Source: JAEZKC01 sp046538945
Lineage (GTDB): Bacteria > Fibrobacterota > Chitinivibrionia > Chitinivibrionales > Chitinispirillaceae
Length of the DNA stretch: 23,582 bases
Assembly (NCBI GenBank): GCA_046538945.1
Contig: JBKHHW010000039.1
Span: forward strand, 1-23,582
Direction: 5' to 3'
Of this stretch, positions 7,885-14,438 are shown piece by piece. Numbering within the stretch: the stretch's first letter is position 1; each line of letters starts with the position of its first letter. The notes under the pieces are model-generated. The model was given only the letters and a program-made list of their open reading frames with translations. It ran no database searches and was not told where the DNA came from. The position numbers and the translations under genes were made by a program.

Positions 7885-7961
7885 TTTACCCGGGAAAATA
7901 CCCGTTTTAAAGCTTCCGACTAATAATACAATCCTACACATTAAAAACGCAAGCACCAGTA

Positions 7962-9434
7962 TCACTTCAAAGAGTGATGAAAAATAAACTTCTTCTCACC
8001 CTTTTTGACCCGCACATCCTTGTACTCGCGCATCCCCATCTGCCTGCCGGAACGATCATACACATTCACCCGCACGGTATGCACCCCCGGATTCACGGGG
8101 ATGCGAACCATGTGAATTTTCTGAGGCAGAAGAAAACAGGAACGCGTATCTGCCTTTTCCAGCTGATCCGCAAGTACATCCGTGCCCAGATTCAGCAGCA
8201 GGTTGGCTAACGGACTTTCCGTACGTATCCGCGCCTTGGCTTTCTGCGCGGCTATGGTGCGCAATACCACTCTCACCACGGTCCTGGTGATAGTCGTGCC
8301 CCACGCATCCTTCAAAGCCTTGCGCGCCTGAAGGTTTATGTCGTTTACAACTACCGACCTGGCTGATTCGGAAAAAGAATTGGTCTGAGCGGTGAAATAA
8401 GCGGCATTTGAAGGAAATGTCTGCACTTCGGGCAGAGCAACCTTAACATGAAACGTTGTCCCGGACCTAGTCTTCTGCCCCCGCGCCGCCTTGGCATACT
8501 CAGAAGCGGGCAGAGACGGCGCGGACATCCTCTCCGTTATCACCCTTCCATCCGGCCCCCTGGTACTCAACAGCAGAATTCCGTCCTTCACATACGTCCC
8601 AGACCAGAACTTCTCCTGAAGAGCCGGACCCTTCCCCGCATACCCTATGAGCACTATCTCGGATGTCCCCTGCCCGATATTCCAACGGCTCTTTGCGCTG
8701 CCTCTTATATTAAGAAGAGATGTGTCGCTTTCCCTTCCACCGGCAACCAGACGTTCATAGGCGTAGTGTTTGACTTCCGGGCTCAAAGGCACTGGTCCCG
8801 CCTTGAATGCTTTTACCGATTTGAAGAGGGAGATAAGCGAATTATCGGTTTCACCAACGGCTTCATAGGCAAGAGAAGATACCAGGTGAAACATCCCATC
8901 CGAATGATATTTGCCTTTTTCGCCGCCGGTACGCTCCCATTCGTTGAACATCAGCTGCACTCGACGGGTCTCGACCAAGGCTTCCTGATACTTGCCCTGA
9001 GCAAGAAAGTTGAGAGCTATGAACTGATGGAGCTGCACAAGCTCATAGGGCCTGCTCCGGTAGGGCCTCACGTTGTCATTTGTGAGAACCGCGGCGGCTT
9101 CATTCGTTACAGACCTGGCATACAGTTCTTCATGAATTTGCGCTGCCTGAAAAAGATGCGTGTTACTTGAATCGAAAAGCCCCGCATAGTGATAAAGAAC
9201 TCCCAAATCCATATGATAGAGGAATTCGGCATTTTTGTAGAGCTTTTTGTGTTTTTTGATTATCGATACGGCAGATGGAAAATCATTCGAGGCAACCGAC
9301 TCGCTCAGTTTTTCCCGACGCAGAAGGTTGCTGCCTGCACATGACATGAGCAGAGCAGAGAGAATCACTGAAAAAATCAGCCCCGATCTGCGAAGCATGG
9401 ACCAGCTGAAGACACTGCAGCAGTTACGAAACAA
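7962..9434 (-). CDS. COG3014-like TPR lipoprotein
   Basis: This encodes 490 aa. The signal sequence ends LLMSC, with the lipidated Cys at about residue 32. The N-terminal half has TPR-like helical repeats, including AEFLYHMDLGVLYHYAGLFDSS, RPYELVQLHQFIALNFLAQGKYQEALVETRRV. The block in which the Tyr-rich stretch is followed by ALNFLAQGKYQEALVE is typical of COG3014 lipoproteins, which often sit beside lpoB-like genes. The C-terminal half is less familiar and ends with beta-type GVHTVRVNVYDRSG. The TTG at 9434 is chosen because AAAGGA lies six bases upstream; the internal ATG at 9398 has no ribosome binding site. It follows the LpoB-like gene by 65 bp and likely belongs to the same operon. A role in peptidoglycan synthase activation is inferred from this context. 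Confidence 0.85.
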   Translation of the reverse strand: MFRNCCSVFSWSMLRRSGLIFSVILSALLMSCAGSNLLRREKLSESVASNDFPSAVSIIKKHKKLYKNAEFLYHMDLGVLYHYAGLFDSSNTHLFQAAQIHEELYARSVTNEAAAVLTNDNVRPYRSRPYELVQLHQFIALNFLAQGKYQEALVETRRVQLMFNEWERTGGEKGKYHSDGMFHLVSSLAYEAVGETDNSLISLFKSVKAFKAGPVPLSPEVKHYAYERLVAGGRESDTSLLNIRGSAKSRWNIGQGTSEIVLIGYAGKGPALQEKFWSGTYVKDGILLLSTRGPDGRVITERMSAPSLPASEYAKAARGQKTRSGTTFHVKVALPEVQTFPSNAAYFTAQTNSFSESARSVVVNDINLQARKALKDAWGTTITRTVVRVVLRTIAAQKAKARIRTESPLANLLLNLGTDVLADQLEKADTRSCFLLPQKIHMVRIPVNPGVHTVRVNVYDRSGRQMGMREYKDVRVKKGEKKFIFHHSLK

Positions 9435-9472
9435 TTGATATCCTTTATCTGTCTAGCGGCTGTTCATAACCT

Positions 9473-9499
9473 TCTGTCCAGAAGAAATATTCTGACAGA
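9473..9499 (-). other. Hairpin directly after the LpoB-like gene
   Basis: TCTGTCCAGAA (9473-9483) pairs with TTCTGACAGA (9490-9499), with one bulged C and a 6-nt loop. It begins at the base after the LpoB-like stop codon. No T run follows, so it is more likely an RNA processing, stability or attenuation element in the operon than a terminator. Confidence 0.35.
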
Positions 9500-10096
9500 T
9501 CAGAACTTCGTCTTGGCACGCTCCACGTACTTCTTTATCTTCTTCTCCCCTATCCACACCTTCATATTGCTTTCAAGGTCGATCAGCTCCATATTGACCT
9601 GATAGAAGACTACCGCCTTGCTTCCCTCCTGATCCACAATAGTATTTATAGAACCGATCATCATGAGATCCGCGCCGGTTTCCTCACCCTGGGATTTTCT
9701 GGTGTAGACGGAAGCGTTCTCCTGCTGATCATCCCGCTCCTCACGCAACTGTTCCCGCTCGTTTTGGGTAGCAACAAAATTCACCTTGCCGGAGTTAAGA
9801 AGTGCGCGTTCCATATCTTTTGTGAATGTTTCCACACTTATATGCTCATGACTTCTATTAGTTACTTTTCCGATTATCACAACCGGCCTTTTATTCTGGC
9901 TTTCCCACTTATAGAGCCAACGCTGATTGAGCGCATCCTCTATCATCTCCCCGGCAACCAGGCGAGAATCGGTATCATTCCACCTGCCGGTAAGATCGAT
10001 GGTGGAATCGGGTCTGACACGCGACACTTTGGTCGAGCAGCTTATGAGAAAAACAGACAAGACCAGATATACAACCAAACTCAAACTTCTGCGCAT
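9500..10096 (-). CDS. LpoB-like penicillin-binding-protein activator lipoprotein
   Basis: This encodes 198 aa. The signal peptide ends in a canonical lipobox, LISC (Cys20). The body matches the LpoB/COG3417 pattern: DLTGRWNDTDSRLVAGEMIEDAL, then RPVVIIGKVTNRSHEHIS, a helix with DMERALLNSGKVNFV, then GADLMMIGSINTIVD and VNMELIDLESNMKVWIGEKKIKKYV at the end. LpoB is an outer-membrane lipoprotein that activates PBP1b in enterobacteria; the partner here is unknown. The ATG at 10096 is chosen because the lipoprotein signal starts there and AGGAGG lies four bases upstream. An in-frame ATG at 10180 also has a very strong ribosome binding site and would add 28 residues (226 aa). The gene lies between a small secreted protein gene and the COG3014-like gene in one leftward run. 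Confidence 0.88.
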   Translation of the reverse strand: MRRSLSLVVYLVLSVFLISCSTKVSRVRPDSTIDLTGRWNDTDSRLVAGEMIEDALNQRWLYKWESQNKRPVVIIGKVTNRSHEHISVETFTKDMERALLNSGKVNFVATQNEREQLREERDDQQENASVYTRKSQGEETGADLMMIGSINTIVDQEGSKAVVFYQVNMELIDLESNMKVWIGEKKIKKYVERAKTKF

Positions 10097-10192
10097 ACTT
10101 CCTCCTGATTCAGTTTTGAGACTGTTGTTCAACTTTCCGATTTCGAGCGAGTCGAGGAACACAAAATAACTCCCGGCCATACCTTCCTCCTA
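10097..10192 (-). promoter_or_regulatory. Two in-frame ribosome binding sites before the LpoB-like gene
   Basis: AGGAGG at 10186-10191 lies five bases before an ATG at 10180 and overlaps the TAG stop (10190-10192) of the upstream gene, a layout suited to translational coupling. A second AGGAGG at 10101-10106 lies four bases before the ATG at 10096, in the same frame with no stop between. The surrounding bases (AGGAGGAAG) are shared by both sites. The second site gives the normal lipoprotein; the first would make a 28-residue longer form. Confidence 0.6.
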
Positions 10193-10750
10193 CTTGGGGC
10201 ATACAACAGCTCTCTGCTGCTTCAACCACACCGCTGCCCTTTTTTTGGCATCCCCGGCTGCCGCCTCCGGCGTTGAAAAGTAGTATTTACGGTTGGAGCG
10301 GCCGGCATAAATATCCCCGTTACCGGAATCCGAACTGAAGCTTTTACTCTGCTTTATTTTCCTTTCCACAACCTTCATCACCGGGTCCTTGCCCTGGATG
10401 GAACTGGTGGTGACAACCATGAGAACTTTCTGATGAAGCAGGTAGTTGATCACCACGGTTGCGGAGTAGGTTTTGACGAAATCATTGTTGTCGGGATCGC
10501 CGTTGATCTCCTTGAGATAAACGGATTTCGATGTAATATCAGCTTCAAGCTCCCCGAGGCCTGGAAGTGAGACGACACACTCCTCCAAAAGCCGCTCGTT
10601 AAGCTCCGAACTGCCGTCCGCGGTTGATCTTCCGTGAACGATAGTCACATTCCTGTTTTCTGTTGCAGCCGCCTGATCATCATCCTGTGCCCGGACCGCA
10701 CCGGAAAGCATCGCACACGACAGAATGGAAAGCATCAGTGTTCTTTTCAT
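10190..10750 (-). CDS. Small secreted protein of unknown family
   Basis: This encodes 186 aa. The signal peptide appears to be cleaved by signal peptidase I after AVRA, with the mature protein starting QDDDQ. The middle (ITSKSVYLKEINGDPDNNDFVKTYSATVVINYLLHQKVLMVVTTSS) alternates strands and turns. The C-terminal half has basic KIKQSKSF and a helix, PEAAAGDAKKRAAVWLKQQ. I do not recognise a family. The ATG at 10750 is chosen because GGAG lies six bases upstream; an earlier ATG at 10762 has no site. It follows a small barrel gene by 38 bp. Its stop overlaps the ribosome binding site of the LpoB-like frame, so the two are probably co-translated. A role with the LpoB-like protein is inferred from this coupling alone. 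Confidence 0.8.
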   Translation of the reverse strand: MKRTLMLSILSCAMLSGAVRAQDDDQAAATENRNVTIVHGRSTADGSSELNERLLEECVVSLPGLGELEADITSKSVYLKEINGDPDNNDFVKTYSATVVINYLLHQKVLMVVTTSSIQGKDPVMKVVERKIKQSKSFSSDSGNGDIYAGRSNRKYYFSTPEAAAGDAKKRAAVWLKQQRAVVCPK

Positions 10751-10788
10751 AACAATCTCCATGAAAAACAGTGTTTTTTAATAGCCAA

Positions 10789-11352
10789 TTATCGGTTGTA
10801 ATCCAGTTTACGAATCTTTCTAAGCTTGTCCGTAAACATCACACCCATATCGAATCCTACCCCGTGATCTCTATCTTCATTGATAATCACATGGTAGGGC
10901 ACCCTGAGTCTCACCTGTACCTCATCGGTTATATCCAGCACGAAACCGACATGAGCCGATGCCGAAGGTCCGAAGTTCTGGTCAAAACTATTTCCCCTCT
11001 CCTCAAAATAATGACCTCCGATACCAAAGCCGAAAAAGGGCCTGAAGTCTGAAGAGGAAAGAAGAAAGTCAAACCCGGTCTCAAGGCTGAAATTTGAGCC
11101 CAGAGCAAGCCAGTTCACATCCAGAAAGAGAGCGGAGTGTTCCCTGAACTGCCACATGTTGATGAGAGAAACCTTGAGAAATCGTTTGGAGTACTCTTCA
11201 AACTCCGGATTAAGGGGAAGCATTACCCCCGTACCTATTCCGCCGCTGTAGATTTTAAGCGGAACGGTCTTCACACCCTGCTCGGTAGTATCAGCAGCCA
11301 TACCGATCTTAACCACAGCCAGAAAAGCCAGACACATGATTACTTTTTTCAT
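10789..11352 (-). CDS. Small outer-membrane beta-barrel protein
   Basis: This encodes 187 aa with a signal peptide cleaved after about GMAA. The rest is made of amphipathic strands separated by turns (LFLDVNWLALGSNFSLETGFDFLL, FRPFFGFGIGGHYF, SASAHVGFVLDI, VQVRLRVPYHVII, GVGFDMGVMFTDKL), the pattern of a small 8-strand outer-membrane barrel. The ATG at 11352 is preferred because it starts the MKKVIM signal and GAGGG lies seven bases upstream; two ATGs lie a few codons earlier. It heads the run towards the LpoB-like gene and follows the caspase-barrel gene by 103 bp. The C-terminus (LDYNR) lacks the usual terminal aromatic residue. The exact family is not recognised. Confidence 0.8.
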   Translation of the reverse strand: MKKVIMCLAFLAVVKIGMAADTTEQGVKTVPLKIYSGGIGTGVMLPLNPEFEEYSKRFLKVSLINMWQFREHSALFLDVNWLALGSNFSLETGFDFLLSSSDFRPFFGFGIGGHYFEERGNSFDQNFGPSASAHVGFVLDITDEVQVRLRVPYHVIINEDRDHGVGFDMGVMFTDKLRKIRKLDYNR

Positions 11353-11455
11353 ACCCATCCCTCGCATGGAAAATTGATGATTGTGCCAGTTTCAATCAAT
11401 AAGACGCAGTCTGCCTGAAAAAAAGCTATCATTTCGGACATTTTACTCTGAAAAA

Positions 11456-12970
11456 TCATCTGCTACTCCCGAAAAGGAACCGCATCTCTATACCAGTCTG
11501 AAGTTCACTCCCCTCGACCAAAAGAAAAACCAGAGGAATTTGCGCCTGAAGCTCGAGAGCAGAACTTACCCGTTTGCTGAATCCGACGTGAGTTCTTATG
11601 CCAAAGCCCACCCTTTGGGAAAGTTCATCCAGATGACTGTACCACACACCGGGTCCCACACCTGCATAGAGCCGGAAATCATTCACGTTCCTCCACGCGT
11701 TCATACCTGCTTCCACACCCGCACTTCTGCTCAGAGGAAGCGCGTGGAGGTTCGCAAACACCTGCAAGTTACTCTGTAAAGAAAAATCTGCGGCGGCAGA
11801 AAGCAGCAGTCCGCTCTCGCTTGTACGGGATACGCGGGAAATCACACCTGTTCCTGCTCCGAAACTGATGGAACCTCCCCGTTCATTTGATCCAACACCA
11901 GATTCAGCAGCCTTCTGCTCCCTCCCCTTCACCCTGGTGGCATCCACCAGAGGCCTGTTCTTCAACATTGCATGGGTCACATACTCCGATGCCCCCGACC
12001 TCACTTCTTTATCCAGCGTGTATATATCCCCGTCCCTTGCGTTTATGATCATGTAAATGCCCGGAGTCAGCGAAATGAACAGTTCCTGACCGCTCTTCTT
12101 GGTGAAATCGGCAAACACGTCGGTATAATTATTACTCAGAACCAGAAACGTCCCCTCACTAGTTCTGTCAAACAGTACCCCTTCCATCCCCGAACGGGTC
12201 AAATCTGTAAGACAGATATCACCCTCGCCCTGAATATTGAAATTGTAGGATGGGTGCTGGATACCTCCGCCGGTAAGAGCGGACGTCTCCACTGTCTTGC
12301 GGTAAGCGTACTGATAGGCCTCATGGAGTGTGATGCGGCGATCTCCGGAATGATCGGCGCTGCCCTTAAGTCCGTTGAGCCAGTGGTGGGTGAAGATGGA
12401 GCCTTTGAGAGTTTCGGATTCCTGAGCTCTCTGATGTGCCGCGGCCGAGGCGATTATCACCTGGCCCTTTACTTTCTCACCAGGAGTGAAATACAGCGGC
12501 TCCGATGCCCTTCCTCCCTTAAACGCGGTAACGGCTCCGCTGTGGCAGGCATCAAACACCCCTATCCTCACCCCCGCCCCGCAGGAGTCAAGAAAACCCT
12601 TTATCCGCCGCAAAGAAACCTTTTCACGGTCAAGAAGAAGACTTTCACCGTCAGAATGCCCCGAAAAGTAGAACAGAAACATACTGTTTTCCCGATCGGA
12701 ATCCGCCTGCAGTTTCTTGCCGATTTTTCCCATTTCCTTCCAGAATTCAGAACGGGTCGGGCGAAGAAGCCTCTTCACCTGTCCGGCCGGGAAATCCCCC
12801 GCTTTTTTCAAGACCTCGGCGAAAAGCCCCGCATCCTTCTCAGCATAGCGAAGCCTCTCCAGACCATCTCCCCCGTAATTACATCCGACCAAAAGCGCAT
12901 GCCGCGAGCCGCCGTAGGAGGAAAAAGCACAGATCAGACAACAGGTGAAAATCCAGAACAGTTTATTCAT
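11456..12970 (-). CDS. Exported caspase-like (C14) protein with C-terminal beta-barrel
   Basis: This encodes 504 aa. A signal peptide (about residues 1-21) is followed at once by a caspase-fold domain: HALLVGCNYGG, LRYAEKDA, the catalytic His105 in YFSGHSDG and Cys142 in FDACHSGA, then VIIASAAAHQRAQES. Both catalytic residues are present, so activity is plausible. Residues about 250-345 are beta-rich (SNNYTDVFADFT, TPGIYMIINARDGD). About the last 135 residues look like a small outer-membrane barrel (SISFGAGTGVI, LLLSAAADFSL, LQVFANLHALPL, FRLYAGVGPGVWYS, VGFGIRTHVGFS, TGIEMRFLF). The ATG at 12970 is used, with an adjacent GTG at 12973. It lies 11 bp after the anti-sigma stop with no clear ribosome site, suggesting coupling. 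It is third in a sigma/anti-sigma/caspase operon. The function is unknown. Confidence 0.9.
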   Translation of the reverse strand: MNKLFWIFTCCLICAFSSYGGSRHALLVGCNYGGDGLERLRYAEKDAGLFAEVLKKAGDFPAGQVKRLLRPTRSEFWKEMGKIGKKLQADSDRENSMFLFYFSGHSDGESLLLDREKVSLRRIKGFLDSCGAGVRIGVFDACHSGAVTAFKGGRASEPLYFTPGEKVKGQVIIASAAAHQRAQESETLKGSIFTHHWLNGLKGSADHSGDRRITLHEAYQYAYRKTVETSALTGGGIQHPSYNFNIQGEGDICLTDLTRSGMEGVLFDRTSEGTFLVLSNNYTDVFADFTKKSGQELFISLTPGIYMIINARDGDIYTLDKEVRSGASEYVTHAMLKNRPLVDATRVKGREQKAAESGVGSNERGGSISFGAGTGVISRVSRTSESGLLLSAAADFSLQSNLQVFANLHALPLSRSAGVEAGMNAWRNVNDFRLYAGVGPGVWYSHLDELSQRVGFGIRTHVGFSKRVSSALELQAQIPLVFLLVEGSELQTGIEMRFLFGSSR

Positions 12971-12981
12971 CACGGCTAAAA

Positions 12982-13764
12982 CTAGCCCTTTTTGATTACA
13001 AGAGTGGATACATCATGTTTTGATTTGAGCTTGTCCTCGTGCAGAACCTTTTCAAGCTTCGAAAGATCCGAAAAGTCCCTTCCCGCTATACTCCTGACCC
13101 ACCCGATTACCTCATCGGTCTTCACCGGATTCGGTGACAAAAGCACTACCACCAGCTCCTCTCCCTCAGCATTGTCAAGAAAAATACTGGCAGGATACGC
13201 TACGGAACTGCCGGTATCAGTCGGTATACTGCAAAAGGGCGACATCTGGTCCGGGTGATAAAACGAAACCGCCCCCAGATTGTCAACACTGAAAAGAGAA
13301 ACGAACTGTTTGCGGTCGGAAGGGTAATGGATCTGAAGCTGATCACCCTGGTAAAACGTATCGGAAGGGACCCCCTTCTGTACCAGTCCGTTTCTCTTAT
13401 AGAAAAAGGTCAGATCCGATTTTCCCTTGTACCTGTACTGTTTATCGGGAGTAACCAACTGATGGGTCACAATGGCAAGCGGCGCAAGCAGCATCAGAAA
13501 GGCAACCACCGCAACCGGTGCCTGAATCGCACGCGGAATCCAGGAAACCTTATTCGACTTGCTTGTAGTGACCTTCTCTTCTCCTGCAAACTCCTCAAAA
13601 GGATGCACATTGAGAAAACGGATTCTTTCCGTTTCCAGTTCCTGCAAGTATCGGCTGCATTCGGGACAGTTCCGGGCATGTTCTCTGATTTGAGCGGCTT
13701 GCTCTCCCTCCAATTCACCCACAAAGTAACGTTCCAGTTCACTGCGCTCAGGTTCCCTGTTCAT
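12982..13764 (-). CDS. Transmembrane zinc-finger anti-sigma factor with periplasmic domain
   Basis: This encodes 260 aa. The N-terminus has a zf-HC2/ZAS motif, His29-x3-Cys33-x2-Cys36 (HARNCPECSRYLQEL), which in this family binds and holds the ECF sigma factor. One membrane segment follows at residues about 83-103. The remaining 155 residues are periplasmic. Residues about 130-205 (FYQGDQLQIHYPSDRKQFVSLF, SVDNLGAVSFYHP, EELVVVLLSPNP) resemble the DUF4384-type domain seen with some caspase and sigma genes; this is a tentative match. Its start codon overlaps the sigma stop codon (ATGA, 4 bp), so the two are translationally coupled. It probably senses something in the periplasm, perhaps the caspase-barrel protein itself. 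Confidence 0.9.
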   Translation of the reverse strand: MNREPERSELERYFVGELEGEQAAQIREHARNCPECSRYLQELETERIRFLNVHPFEEFAGEEKVTTSKSNKVSWIPRAIQAPVAVVAFLMLLAPLAIVTHQLVTPDKQYRYKGKSDLTFFYKRNGLVQKGVPSDTFYQGDQLQIHYPSDRKQFVSLFSVDNLGAVSFYHPDQMSPFCSIPTDTGSSVAYPASIFLDNAEGEELVVVLLSPNPVKTDEVIGWVRSIAGRDFSDLSKLEKVLHEDKLKSKHDVSTLVIKKG

Positions 13765-14267
13765 AGCGTCCCCTCTTTTCTGGCCGCTTCCGAATTCACT
13801 CTGCGGAAACGGGTGAGATACTTCCGGATTGTCGACTCCCCAAGCCCGGTAAGCCTGGCGATCTCCTCCTGCTTGTATCCATCTATATATGTATAATAAA
13901 TCACTTCCCTCACCTTCTTGTCCCAGGGCAGAAGGTAGCGTCTCAGAAGCTCCTTCATAGCCAGCCTGCGCTCCTGAGGTGCGGATTCTCCCCGTTTTGA
14001 ATGGTAAGCTTCATCAAACACCTCCAGCTTTCTCTTCCTAAGCATCGATATGCAGTGATTCGTGCTGGCGCTCATCAGCCAGTAGTAGATCGACTGCCTG
14101 TTGCGGATCTGGGACAAGGATCTGGACAATTTGATAAAAACCTCCTGAGTTGCATCCCACGCGTCATCTTCCGACTTAAGAATCGACCTGCAGCGGGCAT
14201 GAACTATCGATGCGTACCGTTCATAATATCCGCGCAGCTCTGAAGAATCTCTGGATGATCCGGTCAT
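13761..14267 (-). CDS. ECF-type RNA polymerase sigma factor
   Basis: This encodes 168 aa, the usual ECF length. The sigma-2 region is at about residues 15-80 (AWDATQEVFIKLSRSL, IYYWLMSASTNHCISMLRKRK). The sigma-4 region is at about 110-158 (REVIYYTYIDGYKQEEIARLTGLGESTIRKYLTRFRR), with a clear helix-turn-helix. There is no sigma-3 domain. The ATG at 14267 is chosen because AAGGA lies six bases upstream; a GTG is directly before it. It is the first gene of the sigma/anti-sigma/caspase operon and overlaps the next gene by 4 bp. ECF factors commonly drive their own operon, but I cannot define its target promoter from this single site. Confidence 0.95.
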   Translation of the reverse strand: MTGSSRDSSELRGYYERYASIVHARCRSILKSEDDAWDATQEVFIKLSRSLSQIRNRQSIYYWLMSASTNHCISMLRKRKLEVFDEAYHSKRGESAPQERRLAMKELLRRYLLPWDKKVREVIYYTYIDGYKQEEIARLTGLGESTIRKYLTRFRRVNSEAARKEGTL

Positions 14268-14438
14268 CACTCTTCCTTCGTTATATAGACGTTTCCTGTT
14301 TTCCGAAGCGCTACGTTTTTGAAATAACTTTTTAGGATGAATCTACTTTAAAGCCACCGGGAGACTGTGGCCACATCTGAACACCTGGACCGATTATGTC
14401 ATCCCGGTACTAAACTACTTCCGAGTGGAAGCACCCTG

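Noticed and set aside
11370..11395. Sigma-54-like TGGCAC on the minus strand upstream of the small barrel gene
   Set aside because: The expected GC at -12 is missing (TCAA is found in place of TTGC), so the match is only half a site.
11972..12979. 335-codon plus-strand open frame opposite the caspase gene
   Set aside because: The minus strand carries the caspase motifs with both catalytic residues; the plus-strand frame shows no signal, domain or ribosome site.
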